DNA of 64,000 nt from Bifidobacterium sp. ESL0784 (lineage in GTDB: Bacteria > Actinomycetota > Actinomycetes > Actinomycetales > Bifidobacteriaceae), in contig NZ_JAQTHV010000001.1 in the NCBI RefSeq assembly GCF_029433295.1, positions 310,001 through 374,000 on the forward strand, in the 5' to 3' direction. Within the stretch, counting starts at the first letter, position 1; the number at the start of each line of letters is the position of its first letter. A program made the translations under genes and the position numbers. The notes beneath the pieces are model-generated. The model saw only the letters and a program-made list of their open reading frames with translations, was not told the DNA's origin and searched no databases. This document shows positions 16,574 to 26,008 of this stretch, piece by piece.

Positions 16574-17725
16574 ATGAGCGTATGGGACTCGATTGTCGGC
16601 CAGGACCAGGTCGTCTCGCGGCTGCGTGCCGTGGCGTCCGGCGACCCGAAAGCCATCGCCCAGTCATGGTTGATTTGCGGCCCTCCCGGCTCTGGTCGGT
16701 CCAATGTGGCTCGAGCGTTCGCCGCGGCTCTGGAAAGCCCAAGCCACGGTCTGAGTGATGAGCCTGAACGTTCCAGCGAGCAGGTGCTGGCTGGAACGCA
16801 TCCGGACGTCACCATATTGGCAACCAATAAAGTCACCATCAGCATCGACGAAGTCCGTGACTTGATCGAGACTTCCGAGCAGACGCCGAGCATTGCTCCT
16901 TGGCGGATCATCATCATCGAAGATGTCGACCGTATGCTCGAGCGCACCACCAACGTGCTCCTCAAAGAGATTGAGGAGCCTAGTCCCCACACCATCTGGC
17001 TTTTGTGTGCCCCGAGTGCCGAGGATGTGCTGCCGACCATCCGCTCCCGCACGCGCGTCATCAATCTGGCAGTGCCGACGACGCAGTCGGTGGCGAAGTT
17101 CCTGGAAACGCAGGAACATATCGAACCGAAATTGGCCGCACAGTGCGCACGCCTCGCCGAGGGCCATATCGGCGTCGCCAAGCTCTATGCCACCGACGAA
17201 CGGGTTCGGAGTGACCGTGCCGAACTGGTCTCTGGCGTGCTCAACATGAGCAAGGCTTCCGATGCAGTCCTGCTTGCCGGTCAGCTCATCGACAATGCCA
17301 AGGCCCAGGCGCAAAGCGACGTAGAGGATCAGACCGGCAAGCAGGAAGCCGAGTTCCGGCGCATCAACGGTTTGGGTGAAAAGGACCGGATCCCGCCGCA
17401 ATTGCGGGGTGCTTTCAACCAGATCGGCAAGAAAGCCGATATCAAACGCAGAGCTACCAGACGCAGCCGTGATGTACTCGATCGTGATCTCAATACCATC
17501 GCCAGCATCTACCGTGACGTCTCCGTACTACAGAACAACGCGGTGGATTCGGCCGGGCTGATCAACGAAGAAAAGCGATCGTCCCTCGTCAATCTCGCCG
17601 AACGCCTGACCCGCCAGGGCGTGGTGGACCGCCTCGATTCCATCGCTGTGGCGCGTCGCCGTCTCAACGGCAATGGCAACCAGACTCTCCTCTTCGAAGC
17701 TCTCTTCTGCGCGTTGCTGGCGTGA
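16574..17725 (+). CDS. holB: DNA polymerase III subunit delta prime
   Basis: A 383-residue clamp-loader subunit. The AAA+ fold begins with DSIVGQDQVVSRLRAV; the P-loop is GPPGSGRS, with Arg in place of the usual Lys, as tolerated in delta-prime, which need not hydrolyse ATP. IIIIEDVDRM replaces Walker B and LLKEIEEPSPHTIWLL is diagnostic. The sensor motif reads TIRSRTR (Thr instead of the common Cys of SRC). GGAGG precedes the ATG. Adjacent tmk supports the call. Confidence 0.92.
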   Translation: MSVWDSIVGQDQVVSRLRAVASGDPKAIAQSWLICGPPGSGRSNVARAFAAALESPSHGLSDEPERSSEQVLAGTHPDVTILATNKVTISIDEVRDLIETSEQTPSIAPWRIIIIEDVDRMLERTTNVLLKEIEEPSPHTIWLLCAPSAEDVLPTIRSRTRVINLAVPTTQSVAKFLETQEHIEPKLAAQCARLAEGHIGVAKLYATDERVRSDRAELVSGVLNMSKASDAVLLAGQLIDNAKAQAQSDVEDQTGKQEAEFRRINGLGEKDRIPPQLRGAFNQIGKKADIKRRATRRSRDVLDRDLNTIASIYRDVSVLQNNAVDSAGLINEEKRSSLVNLAERLTRQGVVDRLDSIAVARRRLNGNGNQTLLFEALFCALLA

Positions 17726-17861
17726 TGAATCCGTTGATGGCCGGGCACGCGGATGCATCCATCCGCCATCGTCTATAAGCCAGACATCGCTGAAGTCGCG
17801 CACGGGACCATATACGTTTATTGACCAATGTTTCGTCATAAGCCCGAGGGATACTTGAACC

Positions 17862-18419
17862 ATGAAGATTTCAGCAGATTTCACCACCGTTCCTGACGAT
17901 TTCACCGGTGCTGCGGCACCCGAATATAAGGTTGACGGTACGCCGATCGTCTCGTTCCCGTTCTACATCGATGAGGTGCAGGCCAACATGCACTATCTGC
18001 ATTGGCAGCTCACCGATCCGGATTCGATTCCCGTCTGCGGCTTCGAATGGATTCATTGGTCGGCGGCCAACGTGCCGATCGACGCGCTGATGTTCGATTT
18101 CAACGATTCCCACGCCCTGCAGATTCCGCCGGACTTTTCGCGCCAGTTGCCAGCCATGATTCCCGAGGCCGTGCAAGGCCGCACCAGCGCCGCCGGCAAA
18201 TTCGTCGGTTCTGATAATCCTGCGGTCACGATGCGCTACAATGGCCCGACCCCGCCCGACAAGCCGCACGGTTATGTCCTGCACGTCTGGGCCACCGTCG
18301 ATCCGTTGCCGGACATGCGTCAGGGCTTCTGGCTCAACGATTTGTGTCACAAGGTCCTTGCCTACAGCGGTCCTGTCGATGATGCCGAAATCACGTTCGT
18401 TGGCAATCCTGCCAAATAA
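17862..18419 (+). CDS. YbhB/YbcL-family PEBP-like protein
   Basis: A 185-residue member of the phosphatidylethanolamine-binding protein family (Raf kinase inhibitor-like, YbhB/YbcL). The ligand-pocket signatures appear as FEWIHWSAANVP and YNGPTPPDKPHGYVLHVWA. No signal peptide, so cytoplasmic. Bacterial members have no agreed role. It stands between holB and the dipeptidase gene with its own spacers. Confidence 0.88.
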   Translation: MKISADFTTVPDDFTGAAAPEYKVDGTPIVSFPFYIDEVQANMHYLHWQLTDPDSIPVCGFEWIHWSAANVPIDALMFDFNDSHALQIPPDFSRQLPAMIPEAVQGRTSAAGKFVGSDNPAVTMRYNGPTPPDKPHGYVLHVWATVDPLPDMRQGFWLNDLCHKVLAYSGPVDDAEITFVGNPAK

Positions 18420-18478
18420 TTGTCGGTATTTGTATTTTTTTATCTTATTTTGATTAGTGATTGAGAGGAACTGTAAAT

Positions 18479-20095
18479 ATGGCATGCACCACCATTCTGG
18501 TTGGCAAGGACGCGAGCTATGACGGCTCGACCATCATCGCGCGCAATGAGGATTCGGCGAACGGGGAGTTCAACCCCAAGCGTTTCGTCGTGGTCAAGCC
18601 CGACGACCAGCCCCGGCATTACCGCAGCGTGCTGAACCATCTCGACATCGAGCTTCCCGACAATCCGTTGCAATACACTTCCCTGCCCAACGCCGATCTC
18701 AAAGACGGCCTCTGGGGTGAAGCCGGAGTCAACGAGGCGAACGTGGCTATGAGCGCCACCGAGACGCTGACCACCAACGAGCGCGTCATCGGCGCCGATC
18801 CGTTTGTCGAACTGCAGCCGGCCAAGGGCAAGGAAGACGACCCGGATTACGTGCCCGAGGTCGCCGGCGGCATAAGCGAAGAGGACTTCCTGACCATCGT
18901 CCTGCCGTATATCAAAACCGCCCGCGAAGGTGTTCAGCGTCTCGGCTCGCTGCTCGAGCAGTACGGCACCAACGAGATGAACGGTGTCGCCTTCAGCGAT
19001 GTCAACGAGATCTGGTGGCTTGAGACTGTCGGCGGCCATCATTGGATCGCTAAGCGCGTGCCCGACGAGGCCTACGTCACCATGCCCAACCAGCTGGGCA
19101 TCGATGAGTTCGATCTGGAAGATGCCTTGGACGAACAGGAGAACTACATGTGCTCCGCCGACCTCAACGAGTTCATCGAGGCCAATCATCTTGATCTCGC
19201 GGTCGAGGCGACCACTCCGTTCAATCCGCGCGATGCCTTCGGCTCCCACTCCGACTCCGACCACATCTACAACACCCCGCGCGCTTGGTACATGCAGCGC
19301 ACGCTGAACCCCTATGACGAGGTGTGGGACGGCCCGGACGCCGACCACACACCTGAATCCGACGACATTCCGTGGGCGCGCCAGCCCGAGCGCAAGATCA
19401 CCATTGAAGACGTCAAGTATGTGCTGAGCTCGCACTACCAGGGCACGCCTTACGATCCGTATGGCCAGCTCGGAGATGAGCGTACTCGTCACATGTACCG
19501 TTGCATCGGCGTCAACCGCCAGAGCCAGCTTGCGGTGATCCAGATTCGTCCGTACCGTCCGCAGTCCGACCGTGCCGTTCAATGGATTTCCTACGGCTCG
19601 AACCCCTTCAACGCATTGGTTCCCTTCTATCCCAATGTCGACGCCACGCCGGCCTACCTCGAGGCCACCACCACTCGCGTGACCAGCGAGAACCTGTATT
19701 GGGAGAACCGCATCATCGCGGCCCTGTGCAACTTCGCGTTCGCCGAGACCTCCAACGCCATCGAGCGCTATCAGGAGCTGACCGGCGGCATGGGCCATCG
19801 CATGGTGACGGCCACCGACGAGCAGATCGCCCGTCTTGGCGGCGACAAGGAGGCCAGTGCCGAATCGATGGCGCAGGCCGAATTGAACGCCGGCAACCCC
19901 GATGGCGACGTCGAAGTGATGGAACCCGACCAGATCATTGCCACCACCCGCAATGCCGAGGTGCGTGAGATTCTGCGCGTCGCCAATCAGTCGATGGCCG
20001 ATCAGATCAAGAAGGAGACCGATGCCTTGCTCGATTCCGTGCTTTACACGGCTTCGATGAAGATGGCCAACGGCTTCAATCGTTCCGACAATTAA
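18479..20095 (+). CDS. C69-family dipeptidase
   Basis: A 538-residue N-terminal-nucleophile peptidase of family C69 (PepD-like), cleaving dipeptides in the cytosol. The N-terminus MACTTILVGKDASYDGS carries the catalytic Cys3, expected to be freed by N-terminal processing, and STIIARNEDSANGEFNPKRF is family-typical. ATG 18479 has GAGAGGA upstream; an earlier in-frame start would bury the cysteine and is unlikely. Monocistronic by its flanking spacers. Confidence 0.93.
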   Translation: MACTTILVGKDASYDGSTIIARNEDSANGEFNPKRFVVVKPDDQPRHYRSVLNHLDIELPDNPLQYTSLPNADLKDGLWGEAGVNEANVAMSATETLTTNERVIGADPFVELQPAKGKEDDPDYVPEVAGGISEEDFLTIVLPYIKTAREGVQRLGSLLEQYGTNEMNGVAFSDVNEIWWLETVGGHHWIAKRVPDEAYVTMPNQLGIDEFDLEDALDEQENYMCSADLNEFIEANHLDLAVEATTPFNPRDAFGSHSDSDHIYNTPRAWYMQRTLNPYDEVWDGPDADHTPESDDIPWARQPERKITIEDVKYVLSSHYQGTPYDPYGQLGDERTRHMYRCIGVNRQSQLAVIQIRPYRPQSDRAVQWISYGSNPFNALVPFYPNVDATPAYLEATTTRVTSENLYWENRIIAALCNFAFAETSNAIERYQELTGGMGHRMVTATDEQIARLGGDKEASAESMAQAELNAGNPDGDVEVMEPDQIIATTRNAEVREILRVANQSMADQIKKETDALLDSVLYTASMKMANGFNRSDN

Positions 20096-20116
20096 AGCGA
20101 CAGATTCGTTCATCAA

Positions 20117-20182
20117 AAGGTCGGTCGACAGAAATCGTAGAACTTTGGAATTCAGTGGTTCTCGTTGATGCCGACCGACCTT
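20117..20182. terminator. long inverted repeat after the dipeptidase gene
   Basis: AAGGTCGGTCG at 20117-20127 pairs with its exact complement at 20172-20182 across a 44-nt loop. It starts 21 bp past the dipeptidase stop and ends close to the next gene's ribosome site. No clean T-run, so it may be a terminator or a structured leader for the next gene. Confidence 0.45.
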
Positions 20183-20204
20183 AGGTTATGTGAGGAGCAA
20201 AATT

Positions 20205-20564
20205 ATGGCTGAGCCATTTGAATCGTCCAGAGAGCAGCAGATGCGTTATCCCTTGTCTGCTGATGCGGTATTTGCACAAATACGGCAGATGCTGAGTGAC
20301 TCCAAGTTTTTCAAATTGCGCTCGGTGGGACCGCAACCGTTGAGCTGCGTGTTTTCTACCCATGTGAGTCTGACCGCATGGGGTGAATACATGAATGTTG
20401 TAGTGATGCCCGATGCACAGGGGTCAGTGGTGAGCGTGAAGGTGAACGCAAACTTCAGCACCCTGATGCAGGGCAGGCGCAATCGCAAGGATATGGAACG
20501 GTTCTTTACCGATTTGAATGCCCAGATCAATGCCTTTTATGGTTCCAAGGGTCCGCGCCAATAG
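20205..20564 (+). CDS. small conserved-looking protein of unknown function
   Basis: A 119-residue soluble protein starting MAEPFESSREQQMRYPLSAD with GAGGAG before its ATG; a GTG 15 bp upstream is possible but overlaps that site. The pattern of an N-terminal helix followed by strands (RSVGPQPLSCVFSTHVSLTAWGEYMNVVVMPDAQGSV) and a final helix (RRNRKDMERFFTDLNAQINAFYG) suggests a compact alpha/beta fold. I do not recognise the family and no catalytic residues stand out. Confidence 0.7.
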   Translation: MAEPFESSREQQMRYPLSADAVFAQIRQMLSDSKFFKLRSVGPQPLSCVFSTHVSLTAWGEYMNVVVMPDAQGSVVSVKVNANFSTLMQGRRNRKDMERFFTDLNAQINAFYGSKGPRQ

Positions 20565-20818
20565 TCTTTAGCCGGTCGCGTTGAAGGCATGGGCGAAGTC
20601 CCGTCGCTTGGAATTCATGTCATACGGTTTGCTGTTGGAAGATGGCTGACAATGGTTGTTTCCGGTCGTTTTGCCTTTGCGGCGACGTCTGCTGATAGGC
20701 TTTGGGTATTGGTTGCGGGTTATCGGCACGGTTGATTCGTGGGTTAGGCTGTGCGTTGGTAACGATAAAAATTTCGTAACTTCGGATTATTCTTACACGC
20801 GTTGAAAGCAGGTACGGC

Positions 20819-22384
20819 ATGGCTCTGATCGATCAATTCACCACTCAGTACGGACTGGTCAAGAAAATCGACGCATTCGGGTATCTCGATTACTTGAAGA
20901 ATCATACCGACGAACCGCGCAAACACGGCCAGGTCGTGCTCGTCACTGCCGATACGCCACTGAAGGCCTCGCGTGGTGAAGGCAAGACCACTACCACCAT
21001 CGCGCTGATTGACGCATTGCGCGCCCGCGGCATCGACGCTACCGCCGTGCTTCGTCAGCCGAGCATGGGCATCACCGCGGCCGGCTCCAAAGGTGGCGCT
21101 TCGGGCGGCGGCAAGTCCTCGCTTTCGCATCCCGAGCTGATCGACTGGGGCCTGTGCGGTGAGATGGCCGCCATCGAGAACGCGCAGAACCTGTTGGTTT
21201 CCTTTGCGGAGAAAGCCATTGACGAGGGCCGTATCGACACCATCCTTGTCCCGCGCGTTTCCGAAGTGCCGTCGCGCTCGCTGCGTCAGATCGCCGTTGA
21301 CCGTGGCAAGGGCAATGTACCTGAGCGCGTGGTCCTGACCCCGACCTGCGAGCTGATGCAGATCGTCGTACTGTCCCATTCCATGGACGAGATCGCCGAT
21401 CGGGTTTCGTCGATGGTCGCCGGCACCAAGGATGGCAACCCCATCACGTTTGGCGAATTCATTGACCTTTGGCGTATCACCGGCATCCTTGGCGATGCGG
21501 TCAAGCCGGCGCAGACCGAAACCGTCAACGGTTCGCCGGTCTACGTGCACTGCGGTCCGTTCGCCAACGTTTCTCTGGGTATTCCGAGCCTGATTTCGGT
21601 CGAGATGGCGTGCGCGCTGCACGACGTCGTGGTGGTCGAGGCTGGTTATGGTGCCGACGCCGGTGCTCAGAAGTGGCTCGATATCGCCTGCCGTGAGTTT
21701 GGCGCAGAATGGCCGGCCGCAGCCGTGGTGGTCACCCGCGCGTCGACCTGGCGCGATGACCCGAAGCTCGCCTGGCGCTACCCGTTCCACGTCCACCGTC
21801 TCGAAAGCCTTGGTATCCCGACGTTCCCGCTGGTCAATCTTTGGGACGGCGAGGACGACCAGATCGATTCCCTGCGTGACACCGCGAAGTCTCTTAACTT
21901 CCATGACCCGATCATTGGCAACCTTTTCCGTGATGGTGGTGAGGCTTTGGCCCCGCAGCTTGACGGGTTTGTGGGCGCGCTTGATGGTGCGAATGATGCC
22001 GTCAACGCAGCCAGCGCTCCCGCAGATTCCGCTGACCCTGAGGTGCCGAACAACCGCGCCAGCCACAAGGGCATGGGCCTGGTCGAAGACGTGAAATGGA
22101 TTGCTGATAACGCTTATGGCGTCCCCGCCGACCGTGTGCTCTTCAAGGTAGGCTTTGCCGAGTCTTTGGCCGAAGCGACCGAACTTTGCAATGGCGTCGG
22201 CACAAGCATCGACGACCTCGCGGTGGTCGCGGTGAAATCCCCGGCCACAATGACCGACAATGATTCCGCTGCAGCAGACGAACGCACCGTGACGCTCAAA
22301 AAGGTTGAGCCGCATCTCGGAGCGGGCGTGGTCCAGGTCAACCTCACCACTTCGCTCACCACCCCGATGCCAAAGATCGTCTGA
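20819..22384 (+). CDS. fhs: formate-tetrahydrofolate ligase
   Basis: A 521-residue enzyme joining formate to tetrahydrofolate with ATP to give 10-formyl-THF for purine and initiator-tRNA synthesis. The P-loop region ASRGEGKTTTTI and the substrate-site stretch RQPSMGITAAGSKGGASGGGKSS are diagnostic, as are HDVVVVEAGYGADAGAQKW and VVTRASTW. It is somewhat shorter than the usual 550-560 residues. A strong hairpin terminator follows. Free-standing gene. Confidence 0.93.
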   Translation: MALIDQFTTQYGLVKKIDAFGYLDYLKNHTDEPRKHGQVVLVTADTPLKASRGEGKTTTTIALIDALRARGIDATAVLRQPSMGITAAGSKGGASGGGKSSLSHPELIDWGLCGEMAAIENAQNLLVSFAEKAIDEGRIDTILVPRVSEVPSRSLRQIAVDRGKGNVPERVVLTPTCELMQIVVLSHSMDEIADRVSSMVAGTKDGNPITFGEFIDLWRITGILGDAVKPAQTETVNGSPVYVHCGPFANVSLGIPSLISVEMACALHDVVVVEAGYGADAGAQKWLDIACREFGAEWPAAAVVVTRASTWRDDPKLAWRYPFHVHRLESLGIPTFPLVNLWDGEDDQIDSLRDTAKSLNFHDPIIGNLFRDGGEALAPQLDGFVGALDGANDAVNAASAPADSADPEVPNNRASHKGMGLVEDVKWIADNAYGVPADRVLFKVGFAESLAEATELCNGVGTSIDDLAVVAVKSPATMTDNDSAAADERTVTLKKVEPHLGAGVVQVNLTTSLTTPMPKIV

Positions 22385-22482
22385 AACCCTGTGCGGTCAG
22401 AACCGTCGTATAACAGAGATAGCAGAGGCTGTCTGTAGCCAGAAGCGATAAATACGACGTCGTCTAAAAGCGAAGCCAATAA

Positions 22483-22534
22483 AAAGGCGATAAACCGAAT
22501 CCGATTGATGAAATCAGATGGGTTTATCGCCTTT
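22483..22534. terminator. terminator between fhs and the convergent tautomerase gene
   Basis: Perfect 14-bp stem (AAAGGCGATAAACC at 22483-22496, complement at 22521-22534) followed by GGTTTTTA on the plus strand and A-rich upstream, so it can serve both convergent genes. Confidence 0.85.
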
Positions 22535-22573
22535 GGTTTTTATTGCGGCAGCGTTAAGCTGCGGTGAGGCGTA

Positions 22574-22927
22574 TCAGAAGTTACCGCCGTTCCAGCCCCA
22601 ATCGCCGGTGGCTGTATAGCGGATATAGGTGCGGTCCTCAGGCATGCCGAGCTCGTCATGCAGTGCGGTCATGATCTGTTTCGACATTGATTCCCACACG
22701 GTTCGGTCGACGCTGCCGGGCTCGCCCATGACGTTGACCTCGACGTAGGCCGCCGGCTTATCGTCGCTGCCGCCGAAGTAAATCGGCATGTTGTCCTCGA
22801 ACGGGCACATCAGCCAGCTCTCGGTCTTGCCGGGGACTGCGGTGATGGCCTTGCCGTACGCGGCCTTGAGCGCCTCGCGCTGTGCCTGCGTGGTGGAAAC
22901 GGAAACGTGGGTATGGATGACTGGCAT
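22574..22927 (-). CDS. MIF/tautomerase-superfamily protein
   Basis: A 117-residue tautomerase-superfamily protein resembling MIF/phenylpyruvate tautomerases. It begins MPVIHTHVSVSTTQAQREALK; Pro2 becomes the N-terminal catalytic base after Met removal. The central AAYVEVNVMGEP strand fits the family trimer core. The start at 22927 follows AAGGAG; a longer frame upstream has no ribosome site and would hide the proline. Substrate unknown. Confidence 0.85.
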   Translation of the reverse strand: MPVIHTHVSVSTTQAQREALKAAYGKAITAVPGKTESWLMCPFEDNMPIYFGGSDDKPAAYVEVNVMGEPGSVDRTVWESMSKQIMTALHDELGMPEDRTYIRYTATGDWGWNGGNF

Positions 22928-23272
22928 AGTGGCTCCTTGCGTTCTGCGATGATTCATTATCGTCACTGGTATCTTATGACAGGTGCTGCGCAATGAGCGG
23001 CCAGTATTCCATTTCCGGGTTTGGCCCGTTGCCTTTGCAGCGTAATAGCTGTCGGTAATGTGGCGGTGCTGCGCAGATTATCGGGGTATTTGGTGCAGAG
23101 TATGCCCGCAGCGGCCATTTTCGGCCGTATTGTGCGTACATTGAGGTTGTTGGCTTTGGATGGCATGTCGCAATGTACTGAAAAGTGTCACTTGGTGATA
23201 TTCGAGCTTTGGAAGGCCAATTGCGCTGCAGGAACGCAGTCGACGAATGATGAGGGGAAGGAACGGTAGGCG
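22928..23272. other. divergent spacer, no gene seen
   Basis: Lies between the tautomerase gene and the PMK-IDI gene. It contains short open frames on both strands but none with a good ribosome site or family match. Promoters for both genes must lie here; I could not pick a clear one. Confidence 0.4.
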
Positions 23273-25693
23273 ATGAGCGATAGACGAGCCCAGGAACCAG
23301 GCAGCAGCGTAGCGACGGCCCCGGGGAAACTGTATATCGCCGGTGAATACGCCGTGGTCGAGCACGGCCATCCCGCCATTCTTGTCGCCGTCAACCGCCT
23401 TTTGACCGCGCGCATCACTGAACACGACACCTCGGCCGCCCAGCCCCGGCCTTTCGGCGTCGATCCAGTCGGACGTATTCATTCCGCAGGCCACCCCGAA
23501 GCTTCCGTAACCTGGCGTCGTCGCGCGGGGCGTGCGGTTCCCGACGTCGAGCAGCCGGGTGCGGCCTTCGTGCTTTCCGTCATCCACGCGGTTGAGGAAC
23601 TGGCCCAGCAACAGGGCAGGGAACTTAAAATCTACGATGTCAATATCGAAAGCGAACTGGACGATGCTTCGGGCCGCAAGTACGGACTGGGCTCGTCCGC
23701 GGCGGTGACGGTGGCCATGATGAAGGCGCTCACCGCGTTCTATGGCCTTGAGCTCGATCCGATTCAGCAATACAAACTGGCGTTCGTTGCGGCCAGCCAT
23801 GCCCAGAAGGTCGGCTCAGGCGGTGATCTGGCGGCGAGTCTGTTCGGCGGCTGCATCCGCTTTACGGCGGTGGATCGGCAATGGGTCACCAACCGCTTGC
23901 AGGACACGGCCTTGAGCGATCTGATTGACATGCCATGGCCAGGATTGAGCATCGCGCGGCTGCGTGCCTTCGAGCCCGGCAGCAGTCTGCATTTGATGGT
24001 GGGCTGGACAGGCAATCCGGCTTCCACGCCTTCGCTGGTCGGCCATGTCCAGCAGCAAAGTGCCGCCGAACATGAGCGGACCTATCAGGACTTTTTGAGT
24101 GGCAGTGATGTTTGTGTCGATGCTTTGGCTCAGGCGCTGGTCGCCGATGACGAGCAGGCTGCCATTGCCCATGTGCGTGAAGCCCGCAAGCTGTTGCAAA
24201 CCCTTTCCTCCTTCACCGGTGTGACTATCGAAACCCCGGCCCTGCGTGCTCTGGTCGAGGTGGCCGAAAGCCATGGCACAGCGGCGAAAAGTTCCGGTGC
24301 CGGTGGCGGTGACTGTGGCATCGCGATTGCCGGGCCGGGTGCCGACAGGGCTGCCGTCACACGCGGATGGCAGGAGAAAGGCATCGTCCCCTTGAATCTG
24401 TCGGTGCATGCCCCGCAAATCCAGCTTGCCGATTGGATGAGCGAAACTTCGGATTTTATGTCCAGTGGGGTTGCCGGAGGTGTTCGTACCGATGGAAATT
24501 TTTCCGGTAAAGCCAGCGTCGATCCGGGCGTTGGAAGTGACAATTCGGCAGGTCAATTACTTGGTTCGAATTCCCGGGTTTCCGGCGCAGGATCGAATCG
24601 CAAGGACGACCATGTGCGTCTCGCGCTCGCCGAGCATGGCGACGAGCAACATAATGCTTTTGATGATTTGGCTTTTATCCATCACAGCTTGGGCAGCGTC
24701 GATGTCGCCGATGTGGATATGTCCACGCAAGTTTGCGGAGCGACGTGGGATGTGCCGTTCTATATCAACGCGATGACTGGCGGGTCGGCAAAAACTGGTT
24801 CGATCAACGCTGCTTTTGCCCGTGTTGCCGCTGCTGCCGGTCTGGCTATGGCCTCCGGTTCGCAGCATGCCGCCATCCGGGATCCGCAATTGGAACCGAC
24901 GTTCACCACGATTCGTGAGCACGACCGGTCCGGATTCGTCTTCGCCAACGTCGGGCTTTCGGTCAGCGTCGAGCAGGCCCTGCACGCCATCGATATGATC
25001 GGCGCTGATGCGTTGCAGATTCACATCAATGCCGCTCAGGAGCTCGTGATGCCCGAGGGTACGCGTGACTTCGATGCATGGCCCGAGCGAATCGCCTCGA
25101 TTGTGAAGGCGTCCTTGGTGCCGGTAATGGTCAAGGAAGTCGGTTTCGGTATGAGCGCGCGAACTGTGCGGCGGCTTGCTGAGCTGGGTGTAAAGACCGT
25201 TGACGTCAGCGGCCGAGGCGGCACTGATTTCGCGCGTATTGAAAACGCGCGTCGGCAGGGCCACGAATACAGTTATATGGTCGGTTGGGGTCAGTCGACG
25301 GCCTTGTGCCTGCTGGCGCTGTTGCCCGCTGAAAGCAAGGCATTAAATGCGAATAACGCTGGGGATAAGCCAACCTATTCCAACGAGGCCGACATGGCCG
25401 TGCTCGCTTCCGGTGGTGTGCGCAACCCGCTCGACGTGGTGAAGGCGCTCGCGCTGGGGGCGCAGGCTGTGGGCATTTCCGGCCATTTCCTGCAGGTGCT
25501 TGACGCTTCCGGGGAAGATGGCCTGATCGCGGAAATCAACAGCTGGAAGAGCCAGGTTCGCTCGCTGATGGCGCTGCTCGGCGCGAAAACCGTTGCGGAT
25601 TTGCGCCGCACGGATTTGCTGGTCACGGGTAAGACCGCCGAAGAAGCGCGTTTGCTGGGCGTCGATTTGCCGGCGCTTGCGAACCGTTGTTGA
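23273..25693 (+). CDS. phosphomevalonate kinase fused to type 2 isopentenyl-diphosphate isomerase
   Basis: A single 806-codon frame covering two successive steps-apart enzymes of the mevalonate pathway. Residues about 15-390 are a GHMP kinase of phosphomevalonate kinase type: APGKLYIAGEYAVVEHGHPAI, the ATP loop YGLGSSAAVTVAMM, KVGSGGDLAASLFGG and KSSGAGGGDCGIAI. A Gly/Ser/Asn-rich linker (about 395-440) follows. Residues about 443-806 are an FMN-dependent type 2 IPP isomerase: RKDDHVRLALAEH, INAMTGGS, ASGSQHAAI, VSGRGGTDFARIE and VLASGGVRNPLDV. The two are normally separate genes, sometimes neighbours. No internal stop, frameshift or start with good ribosome site was seen at the joint. mvk and mvaD are not in this window. 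Domain calls firm; that one polypeptide is made is inferred. Confidence 0.9.
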   Translation: MSDRRAQEPGSSVATAPGKLYIAGEYAVVEHGHPAILVAVNRLLTARITEHDTSAAQPRPFGVDPVGRIHSAGHPEASVTWRRRAGRAVPDVEQPGAAFVLSVIHAVEELAQQQGRELKIYDVNIESELDDASGRKYGLGSSAAVTVAMMKALTAFYGLELDPIQQYKLAFVAASHAQKVGSGGDLAASLFGGCIRFTAVDRQWVTNRLQDTALSDLIDMPWPGLSIARLRAFEPGSSLHLMVGWTGNPASTPSLVGHVQQQSAAEHERTYQDFLSGSDVCVDALAQALVADDEQAAIAHVREARKLLQTLSSFTGVTIETPALRALVEVAESHGTAAKSSGAGGGDCGIAIAGPGADRAAVTRGWQEKGIVPLNLSVHAPQIQLADWMSETSDFMSSGVAGGVRTDGNFSGKASVDPGVGSDNSAGQLLGSNSRVSGAGSNRKDDHVRLALAEHGDEQHNAFDDLAFIHHSLGSVDVADVDMSTQVCGATWDVPFYINAMTGGSAKTGSINAAFARVAAAAGLAMASGSQHAAIRDPQLEPTFTTIREHDRSGFVFANVGLSVSVEQALHAIDMIGADALQIHINAAQELVMPEGTRDFDAWPERIASIVKASLVPVMVKEVGFGMSARTVRRLAELGVKTVDVSGRGGTDFARIENARRQGHEYSYMVGWGQSTALCLLALLPAESKALNANNAGDKPTYSNEADMAVLASGGVRNPLDVVKALALGAQAVGISGHFLQVLDASGEDGLIAEINSWKSQVRSLMALLGAKTVADLRRTDLLVTGKTAEEARLLGVDLPALANRC

Positions 25694-26008
25694 GGAAAAC
25701 GTTAATACCGTGTTTTCCCGATGCAAGAATCTTATTCGTAGCATTGAAGGCTTGATTGACGATGATATTACTTCACTGCTATAAAGGCAACAAATGGCAA
25801 ATCAGAAACGTTGAAATTTCAACGATTTCAATTTTTATACCATAACAAGGTGTAACATCGAGAATTTTTTTGTGAGTTGTTTGACTTCAATGCTATTGTG
25901 TAATGCAAATTAATTATGGTAGCCCCTGCTTTCGCTATTATGGAATGAATCTGAATTTTAGCCGAGTAAAGATTTTACAGGTATTCCTGAAGATAAGAGG
26001 AATCGTCC
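25694..26008. other. AT-rich spacer with a 16-bp perfect palindrome
   Basis: No gene. CGTTGAAATTTCAACG at 25809-25824 is a perfect palindrome, extended by an imperfect GAAA/TTTC pair and followed by AATTTTTAT, so it could act as terminator for the fusion gene or as an operator. Confidence 0.45.

Noticed and set aside
18440-20116. 558-codon minus-strand frame opposite the dipeptidase gene
   Set aside because: Antisense shadow; the plus-strand protein has clear C69 family motifs and the shadow shows no family match.
20744-22315. 523-codon minus-strand frame opposite fhs
   Set aside because: Antisense shadow of a well-conserved enzyme.
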